In this document: one piece after another, positions 46,596-55,842 of the stretch
How the letters are laid out: every line of letters begins with the position of its first letter
How positions within the stretch are numbered: position 1 is the first letter of the stretch
Assembly: GCA_002869065.1 (NCBI GenBank)
Contig: PKTR01000002.1
Location: forward strand, 1 to 64,000
Direction of reading: 5' to 3'
From: Hyphomicrobiales bacterium
Lineage (GTDB): Bacteria; Pseudomonadota; Alphaproteobacteria; Rhizobiales; Rhodobiaceae
DNA length: 64,000 bases
Notes under the pieces: model-generated
What the model saw: only the letters and a program-made list of their open reading frames with translations
Databases searched by the model: none
What the model was told of the DNA's origin: nothing
Position numbers and translations under genes: made by a program

Positions 46596-47093
46596 CTATT
46601 GCCTGAAAAAGACCTTGTTGCGCGACCGGAAGACGCGCTCCTCGCCGTCCTTGGCCTCGACGATCAGCGTCCACTGACCCGGCTCGACCCCGTCGATGGA
46701 GGCAACATAGACGCCGCGCCCTTCGGCCTCCAGCGCGAACTGGTGGTCCTGAGCGCTGTTGATCGGCCGCGTCAGCTGACCGGTGAAGGAAAGCCCGTTG
46801 ATCGGCGTGTCGCCGGCGTCGGTCGCGGTCACGCGGATCTGCGCGGTACTGGAGGCATCACGCTCGGTCTCGATGCCGACTTTCCAGCCCTTGGTTTCCT
46901 GCTGGCGCGCGGCGGCGATCTCGTCGGGGAACTCCCGGCCGGCTTCATAGGAGCTCTCGACCTCGAGGCCACTCCAGCTCTTCATCGCGTACCACATGAG
47001 CACGCCGTTGGCGGTCGCTACCACGAGAAAGAAGATGATCAACCCGATCAGAACGTGACGTCCGGTGATCGGCTTGCCTGTCAGTTCGCTCAT
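46596..47093 (-). CDS. ccoH: cbb3 oxidase assembly protein CcoH/FixH
   Basis: This 165-residue protein has a single N-terminal membrane helix (HVLIGLIIFFLVVATANG) and a periplasmic domain with YEAGREFPDEIAAA and GWKV segments typical of FixH. CcoH stays with the complex and helps CcoNOP assemble. ATG 47093 is used. It lies about 200 bases after ccoG; the gap holds a stable hairpin. Confidence 0.92.
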   Translation of the reverse strand: MSELTGKPITGRHVLIGLIIFFLVVATANGVLMWYAMKSWSGLEVESSYEAGREFPDEIAAARQQETKGWKVGIETERDASSTAQIRVTATDAGDTPINGLSFTGQLTRPINSAQDHQFALEAEGRGVYVASIDGVEPGQWTLIVEAKDGEERVFRSRNKVFFRQ

Positions 47094-47260
47094 CGCGAGG
47101 TCCTATCCGTCCGTTTCTGCGGCGGGCGACATGGCGGCCCGTCGGAGAGACCCTACCGACGCCCAAACGGCCGGGACAAGCCCCCCTTGCCCAGACCGCG
47201 CCGGTCGATCGATTGATGGTTCGGCATCCCGGCCGACACTGCGGCCGGCCGATGCGAGAC

Positions 47261-47282
47261 GGCGCCGGGAGAACCCGGCGCC
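47261..47282. terminator. GC-rich hairpin between ccoG and ccoH
   Basis: A perfect 9-bp stem (GGCGCCGGG with its complement) with a 4-nt loop AGAA lies 15 bases after the ccoG stop. It has no T-run on the minus strand, so it may be a message-stabilising or attenuating element rather than a full terminator. Confidence 0.5.
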
Positions 47283-47296
47283 GTGTTCTGGCAAGG

Positions 47297-48751
47297 CTAT
47301 CTCGATGCCTTGAAGTAGTCGCTCACACTCGCACTGGCGCCGGTTTCGGCGTCGGTGATGGTGAAGGTCACATCCGAGGAATGCGGCATCTTCACGCCCG
47401 GGGGCGAGGCGACGAGGACACGAACCTCACGGGTCTGGTCCCGGCCGATGGAGATCTTCGGTTTGCCCTCGACCTGATCGGAGACACCGACCACTTCCAG
47501 CGACGTGCCTTCCGGCATTCCCGCCACGGAGAGCACGAACTCGCGTTCACGCGCCTCCTTGTTGAGAAGGCGGATGGTGTAGCCGTTGCGCACACCGCCA
47601 TTCGACAGATTGACGTAGAGCGGGTTGCGGTCGTGCAGCACATTGACGTCTTCGAGCGTCCGGTTGGTCAGCGTGTAGAGCATGAACAGACAGACAGCCG
47701 AAATGATGACGACGTAACCGATGGTGCGGAAACGGATCAGACGATAGACCGGCGGCTCGCCACGTTCGGCACGATCCATATTGTCGTCGGTATCGTACGT
47801 GACCAGACCGGTCGGACGGCCAATCTTCTTCATCACGTTGTCGCAGGCATCGATGCACAGGCCGCACTGGATGCAGGAAAGCTGCGAACCATGGCGGATA
47901 TCGGTGCCGGTCGGACAGACCGCGACGCACTGGCCGCAGTCGACGCAATCGCCGGCGGGTTCACCGGCCGCGCGCAGCTTTTCAGCCTGCTTGACCGAGA
48001 CCCGCGGCTCGCCGCGGTCGTGCCGGTAGGTGACATTGAGCGCGAACTCGTCGGTCAAAGCGGCCTGAATGCGCGGCCAGGGACACATATAGATGCAGAC
48101 CTGCTCGCGCATGAAGCCGGCGAACACGTAGGTCGTGAACGTCAGGATGCCGATGAACATGTAGGCGACGAAGGGCGCCTGCAGGGTTGCGAGCTGGACA
48201 ACCAGTGTCGGCGCGTCGGCGAAGTACAGGACCCAGGCGCCGCCGGTCCACCAGGCGATCAATATCCAGAGGATATGCTTGGTCGCCTTCTGGCGGATCC
48301 AGCGCAAGCTCCACGGCGTCTTGTCGAGCTTGATGCGCTCGCGGCGGTCACCTTCGACCCAGCGTTCGACGGCGAAAAACAGATCGGTCCAGACCGTCTG
48401 CCAGCACAGGTAGCCGCACCAGACGCGGCCGGCGAGCGCGTTCATCAGGAACAGCGTCAATGCGGCAAGGATCAGCAGGCCGGTGAAGTAGTAAACTTCC
48501 TGTGGCCAGATCTCGATCATGAAAAAGTAAAAACGGCGCCCCGGCATATCGACGAGGACGGCCTGGTCGGGCGCGTTCGGTCCGCGATCCCATCGCACAA
48601 AGGGCAGCAGGTAATAGATACCAAGCGTAATGACCAGCAGTGCCCATTTGATCTTCCGAAACCGGCCGCTTACTGCGGCGGGATAGACCTTTTCATGCGA
48701 TGCATACATCGGAGAATCTCCGGCCCCACCGTTCTGGGTCTCAACACGCAT
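47297..48751 (-). CDS. ccoG: CcoG/FixG copper/iron-sulfur assembly protein
   Basis: This 484-residue inner-membrane protein has five hydrophobic segments, the CGYLCWQTVW motif, and two ferredoxin-type [4Fe-4S] motifs (CVDCGQCVAVCP and CIQCGLCIDACD). A periplasmic Ig-like C-terminal domain follows. CcoG is thought to reduce Cu(II) to Cu(I) for the cbb3 oxidase. ATG 48751 fits the family. It follows ccoP after a 159-base gap containing a hairpin. Confidence 0.95.
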   Translation of the reverse strand: MRVETQNGGAGDSPMYASHEKVYPAAVSGRFRKIKWALLVITLGIYYLLPFVRWDRGPNAPDQAVLVDMPGRRFYFFMIEIWPQEVYYFTGLLILAALTLFLMNALAGRVWCGYLCWQTVWTDLFFAVERWVEGDRRERIKLDKTPWSLRWIRQKATKHILWILIAWWTGGAWVLYFADAPTLVVQLATLQAPFVAYMFIGILTFTTYVFAGFMREQVCIYMCPWPRIQAALTDEFALNVTYRHDRGEPRVSVKQAEKLRAAGEPAGDCVDCGQCVAVCPTGTDIRHGSQLSCIQCGLCIDACDNVMKKIGRPTGLVTYDTDDNMDRAERGEPPVYRLIRFRTIGYVVIISAVCLFMLYTLTNRTLEDVNVLHDRNPLYVNLSNGGVRNGYTIRLLNKEAREREFVLSVAGMPEGTSLEVVGVSDQVEGKPKISIGRDQTREVRVLVASPPGVKMPHSSDVTFTITDAETGASASVSDYFKASR

Positions 48752-48829
48752 CTAACGTCTACCTTTCGTCTCTCTTTTTTGCCGGTCTTTTTTTGTGAGT
48801 GCTTTTTAAAGGTATGTATCCAGTTAATT

Positions 48830-48859
48830 GGCGGCGGCCAGAGGGCCGCCGCCTTTTTT
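48830..48859. terminator. Hairpin between ccoP and ccoG
   Basis: A perfect 10-bp stem (GGCGGCGGCC with its complement) with a 4-nt loop AGAG, followed on the plus strand by TTTTTT. On the minus strand the stem comes after an A-run, so it is bidirectional at best. It may limit readthrough from ccoNOQP into ccoGHIS or stabilise the upstream message. Confidence 0.6.
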
Positions 48860-48910
48860 CAAGGGCGTGCGTTAACAAACACCGCCGGATCCGTTTCGGA
48901 TCGCGTTCGC

Positions 48911-49783
48911 TTACTGACCACCGCCGAGGCTGTGGACGTACACGGCCAGCGACTTGATGGTCACGTCGTCGAGACGACCGGTCCACGCCGGCATCACGCC
49001 CTTGCGACCAGCAGTCACGGTTTCGGTAAGCGTCGCAGCGTCAGAACCATACAGCCAGATGCCGTCGGTCAGGTTCGGCGCACCGAGTTCCTGCATGCCC
49101 TTGGCATCTTCGCCGTGACAGGCCGCGCAGTTGTCCACGAACACGGTCTTGCCGGCTTCGATGTCGGCCCCTTCGGCTTCCATACCCGACAGGCTGCGGA
49201 CATAGCCGACGACCTGCGTGATCTGGTCCTTTTCGAGGATTTCGTCATGACCGAAGGCGGTCATGTCGCCGACGCGGGCTTCGTCGTGGCCCGAGCGGAT
49301 GCCGTACTGGATGGTGGTGTGGATCGCTTCGAGCGAGCCGCCCCACAGCCAGTCGTCATCGTTCAGGTTCGGGAAGCCGGCGGAGCCGGTCGCACCCGTG
49401 CCGTGGCACGGAGCGCAGTTGTCACCGAAGGCGGCCTTACCGTTCGCCATGGCGAACTCAAGCAAGTCCTGCTTGCCCTGGATGTCTTCCAGCGAAGCCT
49501 CGACCAGACCAGCACCCTTTTCGGCGCGGGCCGCAGCCGCGGTTTCGTAGGCTTCGATCGCCTGTGCTCGCTGAGAGGCACCGAGGACACCCGCGGTGTA
49601 GCTCTCGATGAGCGGCCAGGACGGCATGGCAATCCAGTAACCGATTGCCCAGATGATGCAGACGTAGAAGGTCATGATCCACCACCGCGGCAGCGGATTG
49701 TTGAGTTCCTTCAGACCGTCCCATTCGTGACCGGTCGTTTCGACGCCCGAAAACTCGTCGATGTCTTTCTTGTGTTCAGCCAT
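48911..49783 (-). CDS. ccoP: cbb3 oxidase di-haem cytochrome c subunit CcoP
   Basis: This 290-residue subunit has an N-terminal membrane helix (WWIMTFYVCIIWAIGYWI) and two periplasmic cytochrome c domains with CAPCH (123-127) and CAACH (219-223), plus the axial Met in each domain. It passes electrons to CcoO and CcoN. It begins three bases after the ccoQ stop. Length is near the family norm. Confidence 0.97.
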   Translation of the reverse strand: MAEHKKDIDEFSGVETTGHEWDGLKELNNPLPRWWIMTFYVCIIWAIGYWIAMPSWPLIESYTAGVLGASQRAQAIEAYETAAAARAEKGAGLVEASLEDIQGKQDLLEFAMANGKAAFGDNCAPCHGTGATGSAGFPNLNDDDWLWGGSLEAIHTTIQYGIRSGHDEARVGDMTAFGHDEILEKDQITQVVGYVRSLSGMEAEGADIEAGKTVFVDNCAACHGEDAKGMQELGAPNLTDGIWLYGSDAATLTETVTAGRKGVMPAWTGRLDDVTIKSLAVYVHSLGGGQ

Positions 49784-49786
49784 TTA

Positions 49787-49936
49787 TCAATCCTCCCTGA
49801 GGGGGATATGGGCGGCATCATCGAACTGCTTCCGATTTGACGGCCACAGTGCGTATACCAGCACGCCCAGGAACAGTAGTGCGAAGTAAAGGGCACCCCA
49901 TGTGCCAGCGAAATGAGCGAGTTGTTCGTACATCAT
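49787..49936 (-). CDS. ccoQ: cbb3 oxidase small subunit CcoQ/FixQ
   Basis: This 49-residue protein has one membrane helix (GALYFALLFLGVLVYALWP) and a short charged tail ending PLRED. CcoQ helps keep the complex stable and is not catalytic. The start is ATG 49936, with a second ATG directly after it, and AAAGGGG upstream. It lies between ccoO and ccoP. Confidence 0.9.
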   Translation of the reverse strand: MMYEQLAHFAGTWGALYFALLFLGVLVYALWPSNRKQFDDAAHIPLRED

Positions 49937-49948
49937 CACCCCTTTCGC

Positions 49949-50677
49949 CTAGCGCAGGTCTGCCTTGTTGTCGTAGATCGAGAAGTCGACCAGCGTGCCC
50001 AGCATCTGGAGATACGCAATCAGCGCGTCGAGCTCCGTAACCTTGCTGGGATCGCCGTCGAAATCGCGGACGACAGCCTTCGGATACCGCTCCATGAAGC
50101 CGTCGATATCGTCGGCATCAGGATTGACCTGGGTGAACAGGTCAGCCTTGGCGTTGGCGATCTGATCCTCGGTGTAAGGAACACCAACCACCGTGTTGAT
50201 CTTCAGGTGCTGATCCATGTGATCGGCACTGAGCTCGGCGGTGGCGAGGAACGGATAGCCCGGCATGACCGATTCCGGCACCACCTGGCGCGGGTCGACC
50301 AAATGCTCGCGGTGCCATTCGTCGGAGTACTTGCCGCCGATGCGGGCAAGGTCCGGGCCGGTACGCTTGGAGCCCCACTGGAACGGATGGTCGTACATCG
50401 ACTCCGCCGCCAGCGAGTAGTGGCCGTAACGTTCGATCTCGTCGCGAAGCGGACGGATCATCTGCGAGTGGCAGGTGTAGCAGCCCTCGCGGATGTAGAT
50501 GTTACGGCCAGCCAGTTCGAGCGGGCTGTAGGGACGCATGCCCTCAACCTTTTCGATGGTGCTCTTCAGGTAGAAGAGCGGGACGATTTCGACCAGGCCA
50601 CCGATAGCAACCACGATGAGGATGCCGACGGTGAGGATGATCGAGTTCTTTTCGAAGATTTCGTGCTTGTTAGCCAT
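49949..50677 (-). CDS. ccoO: cbb3 oxidase mono-haem cytochrome c subunit CcoO
   Basis: This 242-residue subunit has an N-terminal membrane anchor ([21 protein letters not shown]) and the haem motif C66-x2-C69-H70 (EGCYTCHSQ), with the axial Met likely in [12 protein letters not shown] 50677 with GGAGGATC upstream is used; a longer frame overlaps ccoN and is not credible. It starts 13 bases after the ccoN stop. Confidence 0.96.
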   Translation of the reverse strand: MANKHEIFEKNSIILTVGILIVVAIGGLVEIVPLFYLKSTIEKVEGMRPYSPLELAGRNIYIREGCYTCHSQMIRPLRDEIERYGHYSLAAESMYDHPFQWGSKRTGPDLARIGGKYSDEWHREHLVDPRQVVPESVMPGYPFLATAELSADHMDQHLKINTVVGVPYTEDQIANAKADLFTQVNPDADDIDGFMERYPKAVVRDFDGDPSKVTELDALIAYLQMLGTLVDFSIYDNKADLR

Positions 50678-50690
50678 GGGTCGATCCTCC

Positions 50691-52346
50691 TCATTCCGCC
50701 GCGGCGGGGGCGACCTTCGCAGACTCGGCCTCTTCGGCTTCGCCATAGCGGATGGTCATGTAGAGGTTGTAGGCCATGATGAGCGCGCCGAGGACGAACA
50801 TTGCGCCGCCGATCGCACGGATGACGTAGAACGGATGCATCGCTTCCACGGTCTCGATGAACGAGTATTCGAGGAAACCAAGCGCCGTATACGCCCGCCA
50901 CATCAGACCCTGAAGGATACCGGACACCCACATCGCGGTGATGTAGAGCACGATACCGATCGAGCCGACCCAGAAGTGCCAGCTAACCAGACGGAGCGAG
51001 TACAGGCCCTTGCGGTTCCACAGCCACGGAACGAGGCAGTAGATCGCGCCGAACGAGATGTAGCCCACCCAGCCGAGAGCACCGGAGTGCACGTGGCCAA
51101 CGGTCCAGTCGGTGTAGTGCGAAAGCTGGTTGACCGCGCGGATCGACATCATCGGGCCTTCGAAGGTCGACATGCCGTAGAACGCGACCGAGATGACCAT
51201 CATGCGGATGACCGGGTCGGTGCGCAGCTTGTCCCAGGCGCCCGAGAGGGTCATCAGACCGTTGATCATGCCGCCCCAGCTCGGCATCCACAGAATGATC
51301 GACATGGTCATGCCAAGCGTCGATGCCCACTGCGGCAGAGCCGTGTAGTGCAGATGGTGCGGACCAGCCCAGATGTAGATGAAGACCAGTGCCCAGAAGT
51401 GAACGATCGACAGGCGGTACGAGAAGACCGGCCGTTCGGCGCGCTTCGGGATGAAGTAGTACATGATGGCCAGGAAGCCGGCGGTCAGGAAGAAGCCCAC
51501 CGCGTTGTGGCCGTACCACCACTGGGTCATCGCGTCCTGCACGCCCGACCAGGCGATGTAGGACTTGGACGAGAAGATCGAGATCGGAACCGTCACGTTG
51601 TTGCCGAGGTGCAGCATCGCGATGGTGACGATGAAGGCCAGATAGAACCAGTTCGCCACGTAGATGTGCGGGTCACGGCGCTTCCACAGCGTGCCGAGGA
51701 AGAGCAGCAGGTAGACCACCCAGACAACGGTCAGCCACAGGTCGGCGTACCATTCCGGTTCGGCGTATTCCTTCGACTGCGTAACGCCCAGCAGATAGCC
51801 GGTGCCGGCGATCACGATGAAGGCGTTGTAGCCGAGAATGACGAACCACGGCGTCACGATGCCCGGCATGCGGGCCTGCGAGGTGCGCTGAACGACGTAG
51901 AACGACGTGCCGAGAAGCACATTGCCGCCGAACGCGAAAATCACCGCGGAGGTGTGCAGCGGGCGCAGACGACCGAAGTTCAGGAACGACAGGTCCATGT
52001 TCAGCGCCGGGAAGGCCAGTTCCCAGGCAAGGTAGTCACCGACCAGGAAGCCGGCGAGACCCCAGAACATGGCCGCGATCGTCGCGAACTTGATCGGGCC
52101 GTAGTTGTAGTTGGGCGTTCCGTTGACGACCTGCGGCACGGCGCCGCCCGGACGAGCGAAATACCCGCGGAAAATGAGAAAAACGCCAAGCGCCGAGAAT
52201 GCGGCACCTACAACGGCGTGGAATGCCATCACCTGGTCATATGCCTTACCGGCAATCACCAGACAGATGAGCGTAAGGACGACGAGGAATGCGGCGTAGA
52301 GCCCTTCCTCAAGCGTCAGAGACTTTGCCTCAGCAGATCGAGCCAT
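50691..52346 (-). CDS. ccoN: cbb3-type cytochrome c oxidase catalytic subunit CcoN
   Basis: This 551-residue haem-copper oxidase subunit I has at least twelve hydrophobic segments. Visible family segments are [14 protein letters not shown] with a haem b ligand, [18 protein letters not shown] with the CuB His, [18 protein letters not shown] with a His pair, and [16 protein letters not shown] with haem ligands. It reduces oxygen to water at low oxygen and pumps protons. Divergent from hemN; the 473-base gap between them carries a FixK-type box close to hemN. Confidence 0.98.
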   Translation of the reverse strand: MARSAEAKSLTLEEGLYAAFLVVLTLICLVIAGKAYDQVMAFHAVVGAAFSALGVFLIFRGYFARPGGAVPQVVNGTPNYNYGPIKFATIAAMFWGLAGFLVGDYLAWELAFPALNMDLSFLNFGRLRPLHTSAVIFAFGGNVLLGTSFYVVQRTSQARMPGIVTPWFVILGYNAFIVIAGTGYLLGVTQSKEYAEPEWYADLWLTVVWVVYLLLFLGTLWKRRDPHIYVANWFYLAFIVTIAMLHLGNNVTVPISIFSSKSYIAWSGVQDAMTQWWYGHNAVGFFLTAGFLAIMYYFIPKRAERPVFSYRLSIVHFWALVFIYIWAGPHHLHYTALPQWASTLGMTMSIILWMPSWGGMINGLMTLSGAWDKLRTDPVIRMMVISVAFYGMSTFEGPMMSIRAVNQLSHYTDWTVGHVHSGALGWVGYISFGAIYCLVPWLWNRKGLYSLRLVSWHFWVGSIGIVLYITAMWVSGILQGLMWRAYTALGFLEYSFIETVEAMHPFYVIRAIGGAMFVLGALIMAYNLYMTIRYGEAEEAESAKVAPAAAE

Positions 52347-52819
52347 CGTTCCGCCCCGATTATGGGTTGATATTTATGTGTCCCCAACCGAACGACCCTT
52401 GAAACCCGTTTCCGGCATTCCCAGATGTCGTTTCAGCCGTTACCCGCTTGCTCCTGAGAGCTACATCGCTCCGGCAGAGTCCCACAGGTATCGAAGCCGT
52501 GAACCATACACGGCTCCATCGGGTCAACAGGATACGCTGTCGCATCTGTAACCGTTACCCGGACAATTACCTATCGGGCGCACGGATTTCCACCGTGTTT
52601 TCAGTTCATTCGCCGCACAACTCAGGGACTTCACCGATTTCGCGCGCACACCGATCCCGACACAATGACGCATGCATTTTTTCCTGCTGCCTTCCGCAGG
52701 GGGTGTAGATTCGCATCCGTTGAACAGGGCTCGGAATTTGGCTTGACCGCGATTCCGTGGCAATAACCGGTTGACGTCGGTCAAAGCCGGCAGTTCTTCT
52801 CGTCGATAGGTAGGAGCGT
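52347..52819. other. Divergent ccoN/hemN control region
   Basis: This 473-base gap has no gene. Only one FixK/FNR-type box can be read with confidence, near hemN. On the ccoN side only half-sites are seen (for example GTCAA near 52523 and TTGAT near 52367), so direct FixK control of ccoN is not evident by eye. Confidence 0.5.
52771..52784 (+). promoter_or_regulatory. FixK/FNR-type box before hemN
   Basis: TTGACGTCGGTCAA is a perfect inverted repeat of TTGAC with a 4-base spacer, matching the FNR/FixK family consensus. It lies 36 bases before the hemN start, a short distance for an activator site, and faces the ccoN promoter on the other side. Confidence 0.75.
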
Positions 52820-54157
52820 ATGGAATACCTCGTCAGCAAGTATGCGACACGGAATGTGCCGCGCTACACGTCCTATCCCACTGCCCCGCATTTCAGCGCC
52901 GATGTGACGCCGGAAATGTATGAGGCGTGGTTGCGCGACCTGCCGGCCGGCGGCGACCTCTCGCTCTACCTGCACGTCCCCTACTGCCAGGAAATGTGCT
53001 GGTACTGCGGCTGTCACACCAAGGTCACCAAGAAGGAAGCCCCTCTGGTTTCCTACGGCAAGACGCTGGCGGCGGAAGTCGCGCTGATCGGCAAGCTGAT
53101 CGGTGAAAAGCGCCCGGTCAGTCATATCCACTGGGGTGGCGGCACGCCGAGCCTGCTGCCGGACGCCTCGTTCCGGGCGGTGGTCGCGAGCCTGCGCGAA
53201 TGGTTCGACCTTGACGGCGATCTCGAACATGCGATCGAGCTCGACCCGCGGACGGTGACGACGCGGCTTGCCGACACGCTGGCCGAGTGCGGGGTGACCC
53301 GGGCGAGCCTCGGCGTGCAGGACTTCAATGCCGAGGTCCAGGCCGCGATCGGCCGCATCCAGAGTTTCGAGGTGGTCGAGAATTCGGTCAACGCACTGCG
53401 CGGTGCCGGCATCAACGCGATCAATCTCGACCTGATGTACGGCCTGCCGAAACAAACGCCGGAAGACATCCGCGAGACTGTCGATCTGGCGATGAAATTC
53501 AAGCCGAGCCGGCTGGCGCTGTTCGGCTATGCCCATGTGCCGTGGATGAAGAAGCACCAGCGGCTGATCAAGGAAGAAGAGCTGCCGGGTGTCGAAGGCC
53601 GCCTGGCATTGGCCGCGGCTGCCCGCGACCGGCTCGCCGAATACGGCTTCGAGGTGATCGGCCTCGACCATTTCGCCCAGCCCGACGACCCGATGGCGAT
53701 CGCCTCGCGCGACGGCACGCTGAAGCGCAATTTCCAGGGCTACACGACTGATGCGGCTCCGGCGCTGATCGGCTTCGGCGCCTCCTCGATCGGCAAGCTG
53801 CCGCAGGGTTACGCGCAGAACGCCCCCGATATCGGCGGCTGGAGCCGTTCCGTCGAGGACGGGCATCCGCCGATCGCTCGCGGCAAGGCGCTCGACGACG
53901 ACGACCGGGCGCGAGCGCTGATCATCGAAGAGATCATGACCGCCTATACGGTCGATGTTGCGGCCGTGGCGCAAGAATACGGCATCGACATCGCCGAGTT
54001 CGACAGCGCCTTCGAACAGCTCGGCGAGTTGATCGACGACAACCTCGTCGCGGTCGAGGGCAAGGTCGTCACGGTGCTTGAAGCCGGGCGGCCTTATGTG
54101 CGCATCGCCGCCGCCGCCTTCGACAGCTATCTGGCCGCCGCCGCCGCCCGCCATTAG
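52820..54157 (+). CDS. hemN: Oxygen-independent coproporphyrinogen III oxidase
   Basis: This 445-residue radical SAM enzyme decarboxylates coproporphyrinogen III without oxygen. The cluster motif is C56-x3-C60-x2-C63 (CQEMCWYCGC), followed by the SAM-binding IHWGGGTPSLL and LDLMYGLPKQT segments. Full length for HemN. Expressed under low oxygen, it provides haem for the cbb3 oxidase. A FixK box lies in front and a strong terminator behind. Confidence 0.97.
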   Translation: MEYLVSKYATRNVPRYTSYPTAPHFSADVTPEMYEAWLRDLPAGGDLSLYLHVPYCQEMCWYCGCHTKVTKKEAPLVSYGKTLAAEVALIGKLIGEKRPVSHIHWGGGTPSLLPDASFRAVVASLREWFDLDGDLEHAIELDPRTVTTRLADTLAECGVTRASLGVQDFNAEVQAAIGRIQSFEVVENSVNALRGAGINAINLDLMYGLPKQTPEDIRETVDLAMKFKPSRLALFGYAHVPWMKKHQRLIKEEELPGVEGRLALAAAARDRLAEYGFEVIGLDHFAQPDDPMAIASRDGTLKRNFQGYTTDAAPALIGFGASSIGKLPQGYAQNAPDIGGWSRSVEDGHPPIARGKALDDDDRARALIIEEIMTAYTVDVAAVAQEYGIDIAEFDSAFEQLGELIDDNLVAVEGKVVTVLEAGRPYVRIAAAAFDSYLAAAAARH

Positions 54158-54196
54158 GTCGCGGTTTAAGACGCCGGTCGCCCGAAAGACCAACGA

Positions 54197-54230
54197 AAAG
54201 GCCGCGCATCTCACCCGATGCGCGGCCTTT
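54197..54230 (+). terminator. Intrinsic terminator after hemN
   Basis: A perfect 13-bp stem (AAAGGCCGCGCAT with its complement) and an 8-nt loop are followed by a T-rich run. It may serve both hemN and the convergent FixK-type gene. Confidence 0.88.
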
Positions 54231-54278
54231 GTTGTTTTCGAACCAGCGTTTTGCGCCGGAGATTTCCGTTCGGGCGAC

Positions 54279-54992
54279 CTAGTGCGCGCCGGTCAGGTGG
54301 CAGATGTCGCAGACCTTGAGGATGCGAATGCGGTCCTGCTTTTCGATTCTGATCAGCGAGCGGCGCTTCATTTCCGAAATCACCCGGCTCACCGTCTCGA
54401 TCGTCAGACCTAGATAGTCGGCGATCTCCTGCCGCGTCATGGTGAGATGGACGACACAATCGTCGGCATCCTCGTCCTGCGGGCCGGTGCAACCCGGGCC
54501 GCCACGATTCGGCACGAAGCGCATCAGGAAGGTCGCGACGCGCTCAAGCGCCGACTTGCGGCCGAGCAGAACGGCGTGATCGTGCAGGGTTTCCATCTGC
54601 GAAAGCAGGCAACGGGTGACGTGCTGCTGCAGATCCGCGGTGTCCTCGACATCCTGGCGACGCAGCATGCGCACCACCGTCGGCACCAGGGTCTCGGCGG
54701 CGCAATCATGCAGACCGCTCACGGGAAAGCCGAACAGGTCGTTCGGGCCCAGAATCTCGACCACCTGCCGCCGCCCGTCCGGCAGCAGCTTGTAGAGCAT
54801 CACGGCGCCCTCGGCGACCTCATAGATGCGGTCGGCGGGATCGCCTTCGTAAAAGATGACCTCGTGCTGGGCGTAGCGTAGCGTCTTGGCACGATTGGAA
54901 TGCAGATACTCGCTCCACGCCTGCTCGCTCTGTGCCGACGACACAGCAAGCCGGTGGGCGTCGCCCTTTCGCGGCTGCTCAAGCTGAGCCAT
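54279..54992 (-). CDS. fixK: Crp/Fnr-family regulator, FixK-type
   Basis: This 237-residue regulator has a cyclic-nucleotide-binding-like fold (FYEGDPADRIYEVAEGAVMLYK), a dimer helix and a helix-turn-helix at about residues 185-210 (TRQEIADYLGLTIETVSRVI). ETVSR contains the E-x2-S-R contacts of FNR/FixK proteins, so it should bind TTGAT/TTGAC-type boxes. There is no N-terminal cysteine cluster as in oxygen-sensing FNR; CDIC at the C-terminus is unusual and could be redox-active. A TTGAC-N4-GTCAA box lies 106 bases upstream, suggesting autoregulation. Beside fixJ and fixL. Confidence 0.9.
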   Translation of the reverse strand: MAQLEQPRKGDAHRLAVSSAQSEQAWSEYLHSNRAKTLRYAQHEVIFYEGDPADRIYEVAEGAVMLYKLLPDGRRQVVEILGPNDLFGFPVSGLHDCAAETLVPTVVRMLRRQDVEDTADLQQHVTRCLLSQMETLHDHAVLLGRKSALERVATFLMRFVPNRGGPGCTGPQDEDADDCVVHLTMTRQEIADYLGLTIETVSRVISEMKRRSLIRIEKQDRIRILKVCDICHLTGAH

Positions 54993-55097
54993 TTACCCCT
55001 CCTCGATTTCAATGCGTCCGGCGCGGCCGCGCCAGTTCAGCACCTTCGAAATCTCCGCCCATTAAGGGGCCATTCCGTCCTTGGCCCATGGCGAAAA

Positions 55098-55111
55098 TTG
55101 ACGCAGGTCAA
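55098..55111 (-). promoter_or_regulatory. FixK/FNR-type box upstream of the fixK gene
   Basis: TTGACGCAGGTCAA is a perfect inverted repeat (TTGAC/GTCAA) with a 4-base spacer. It lies 106 bases before the regulator's start and may mediate feedback by FixK. Confidence 0.72.
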
Positions 55112-55278
55112 ACGCATTTGAAAAACCTCTGCCCGGAAATGGTGCCTCTGTCCATCGTCCGAGCGAGAAAATTCTAGCTTCCCAGCGATTTAGGGAATAT
55201 TCGGAGCGTTACATACGCCGATTTACCTAATGGTGAAAAGATGCGTGATTTCGCCGCATGAACCGGCGCGGCGTGCGC

Positions 55279-55617
55279 CTACAGGCACGCCAGCAGCGCA
55301 TCCTCATTGAGCGGCTTGCGCAGGAGCGGCAACCGGTTGGCGATACCGAGCTGACTTTCGATGGCGAGTCGCGACTGGCCGCTGATGGCAACGATCCTGG
55401 GGGCGACGGGCAGTTCGCCCATCCAGTCGATCACGTCGGCTCCGCTCGCATCCGGCAGGCCGAGGTCGACCAGAACCAGATCATCGGGTTTCGGTTTGCC
55501 CGAATGGAAAAACGCTTCCGCAGTCGGATACAGGCGCACTTCATGGCCGACTTGCTCCAGCAAGAGCTGCAGCGAATCGGAAACGCCCGGATCGTCTTCC
55601 AAAACATGAACGAGCAC
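55279..55617 (-). CDS. Receiver-only response regulator
   Basis: This 112-residue protein is a lone receiver domain: acidic pocket LEDDPG, phospho-Asp in LVLVDLGLPD, Ser/Thr in AISGQS and Lys in LLRKPL. There is no output domain. GTG 55617 with GGGAGAG upstream is chosen; the longer frame extends into non-coding DNA. It follows fixJ on the same strand after about 225 bases. It may take phosphate from FixL or act as a phosphate sink or partner in the oxygen circuit. Confidence 0.87.
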   Translation of the reverse strand: MLVHVLEDDPGVSDSLQLLLEQVGHEVRLYPTAEAFFHSGKPKPDDLVLVDLGLPDASGADVIDWMGELPVAPRIVAISGQSRLAIESQLGIANRLPLLRKPLNEDALLACL

Positions 55618-55842
55618 GATGCTCTCCCGCGCAAACGCAGTACCAACGGAACGCAGTACCAACGGCCGGCCAAAAGACCAACCTACGAAAAAATGGCGGA
55701 TTTCGATCGTTTGACTATTGGGAGTGCTACTTATCAAGCTCGGCGTGACGGCTTTCTGGCCGGACGAATACAGCCGCAACGAGGCGGCCGACCTGTCGCC
55801 GGCGTCATGCGCGAAATCGAGAAAGACCGTGATCGCAGGTAT

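Noticed and set aside
47213-49840. 875-codon open frame on the plus strand
   Set aside because: Antisense to ccoG and ccoP; a product of GC-rich codon bias.
50616-52370. 584-codon open frame on the plus strand
   Set aside because: Antisense to ccoN; its Arg/His/Asp-rich composition is typical of a shadow frame.
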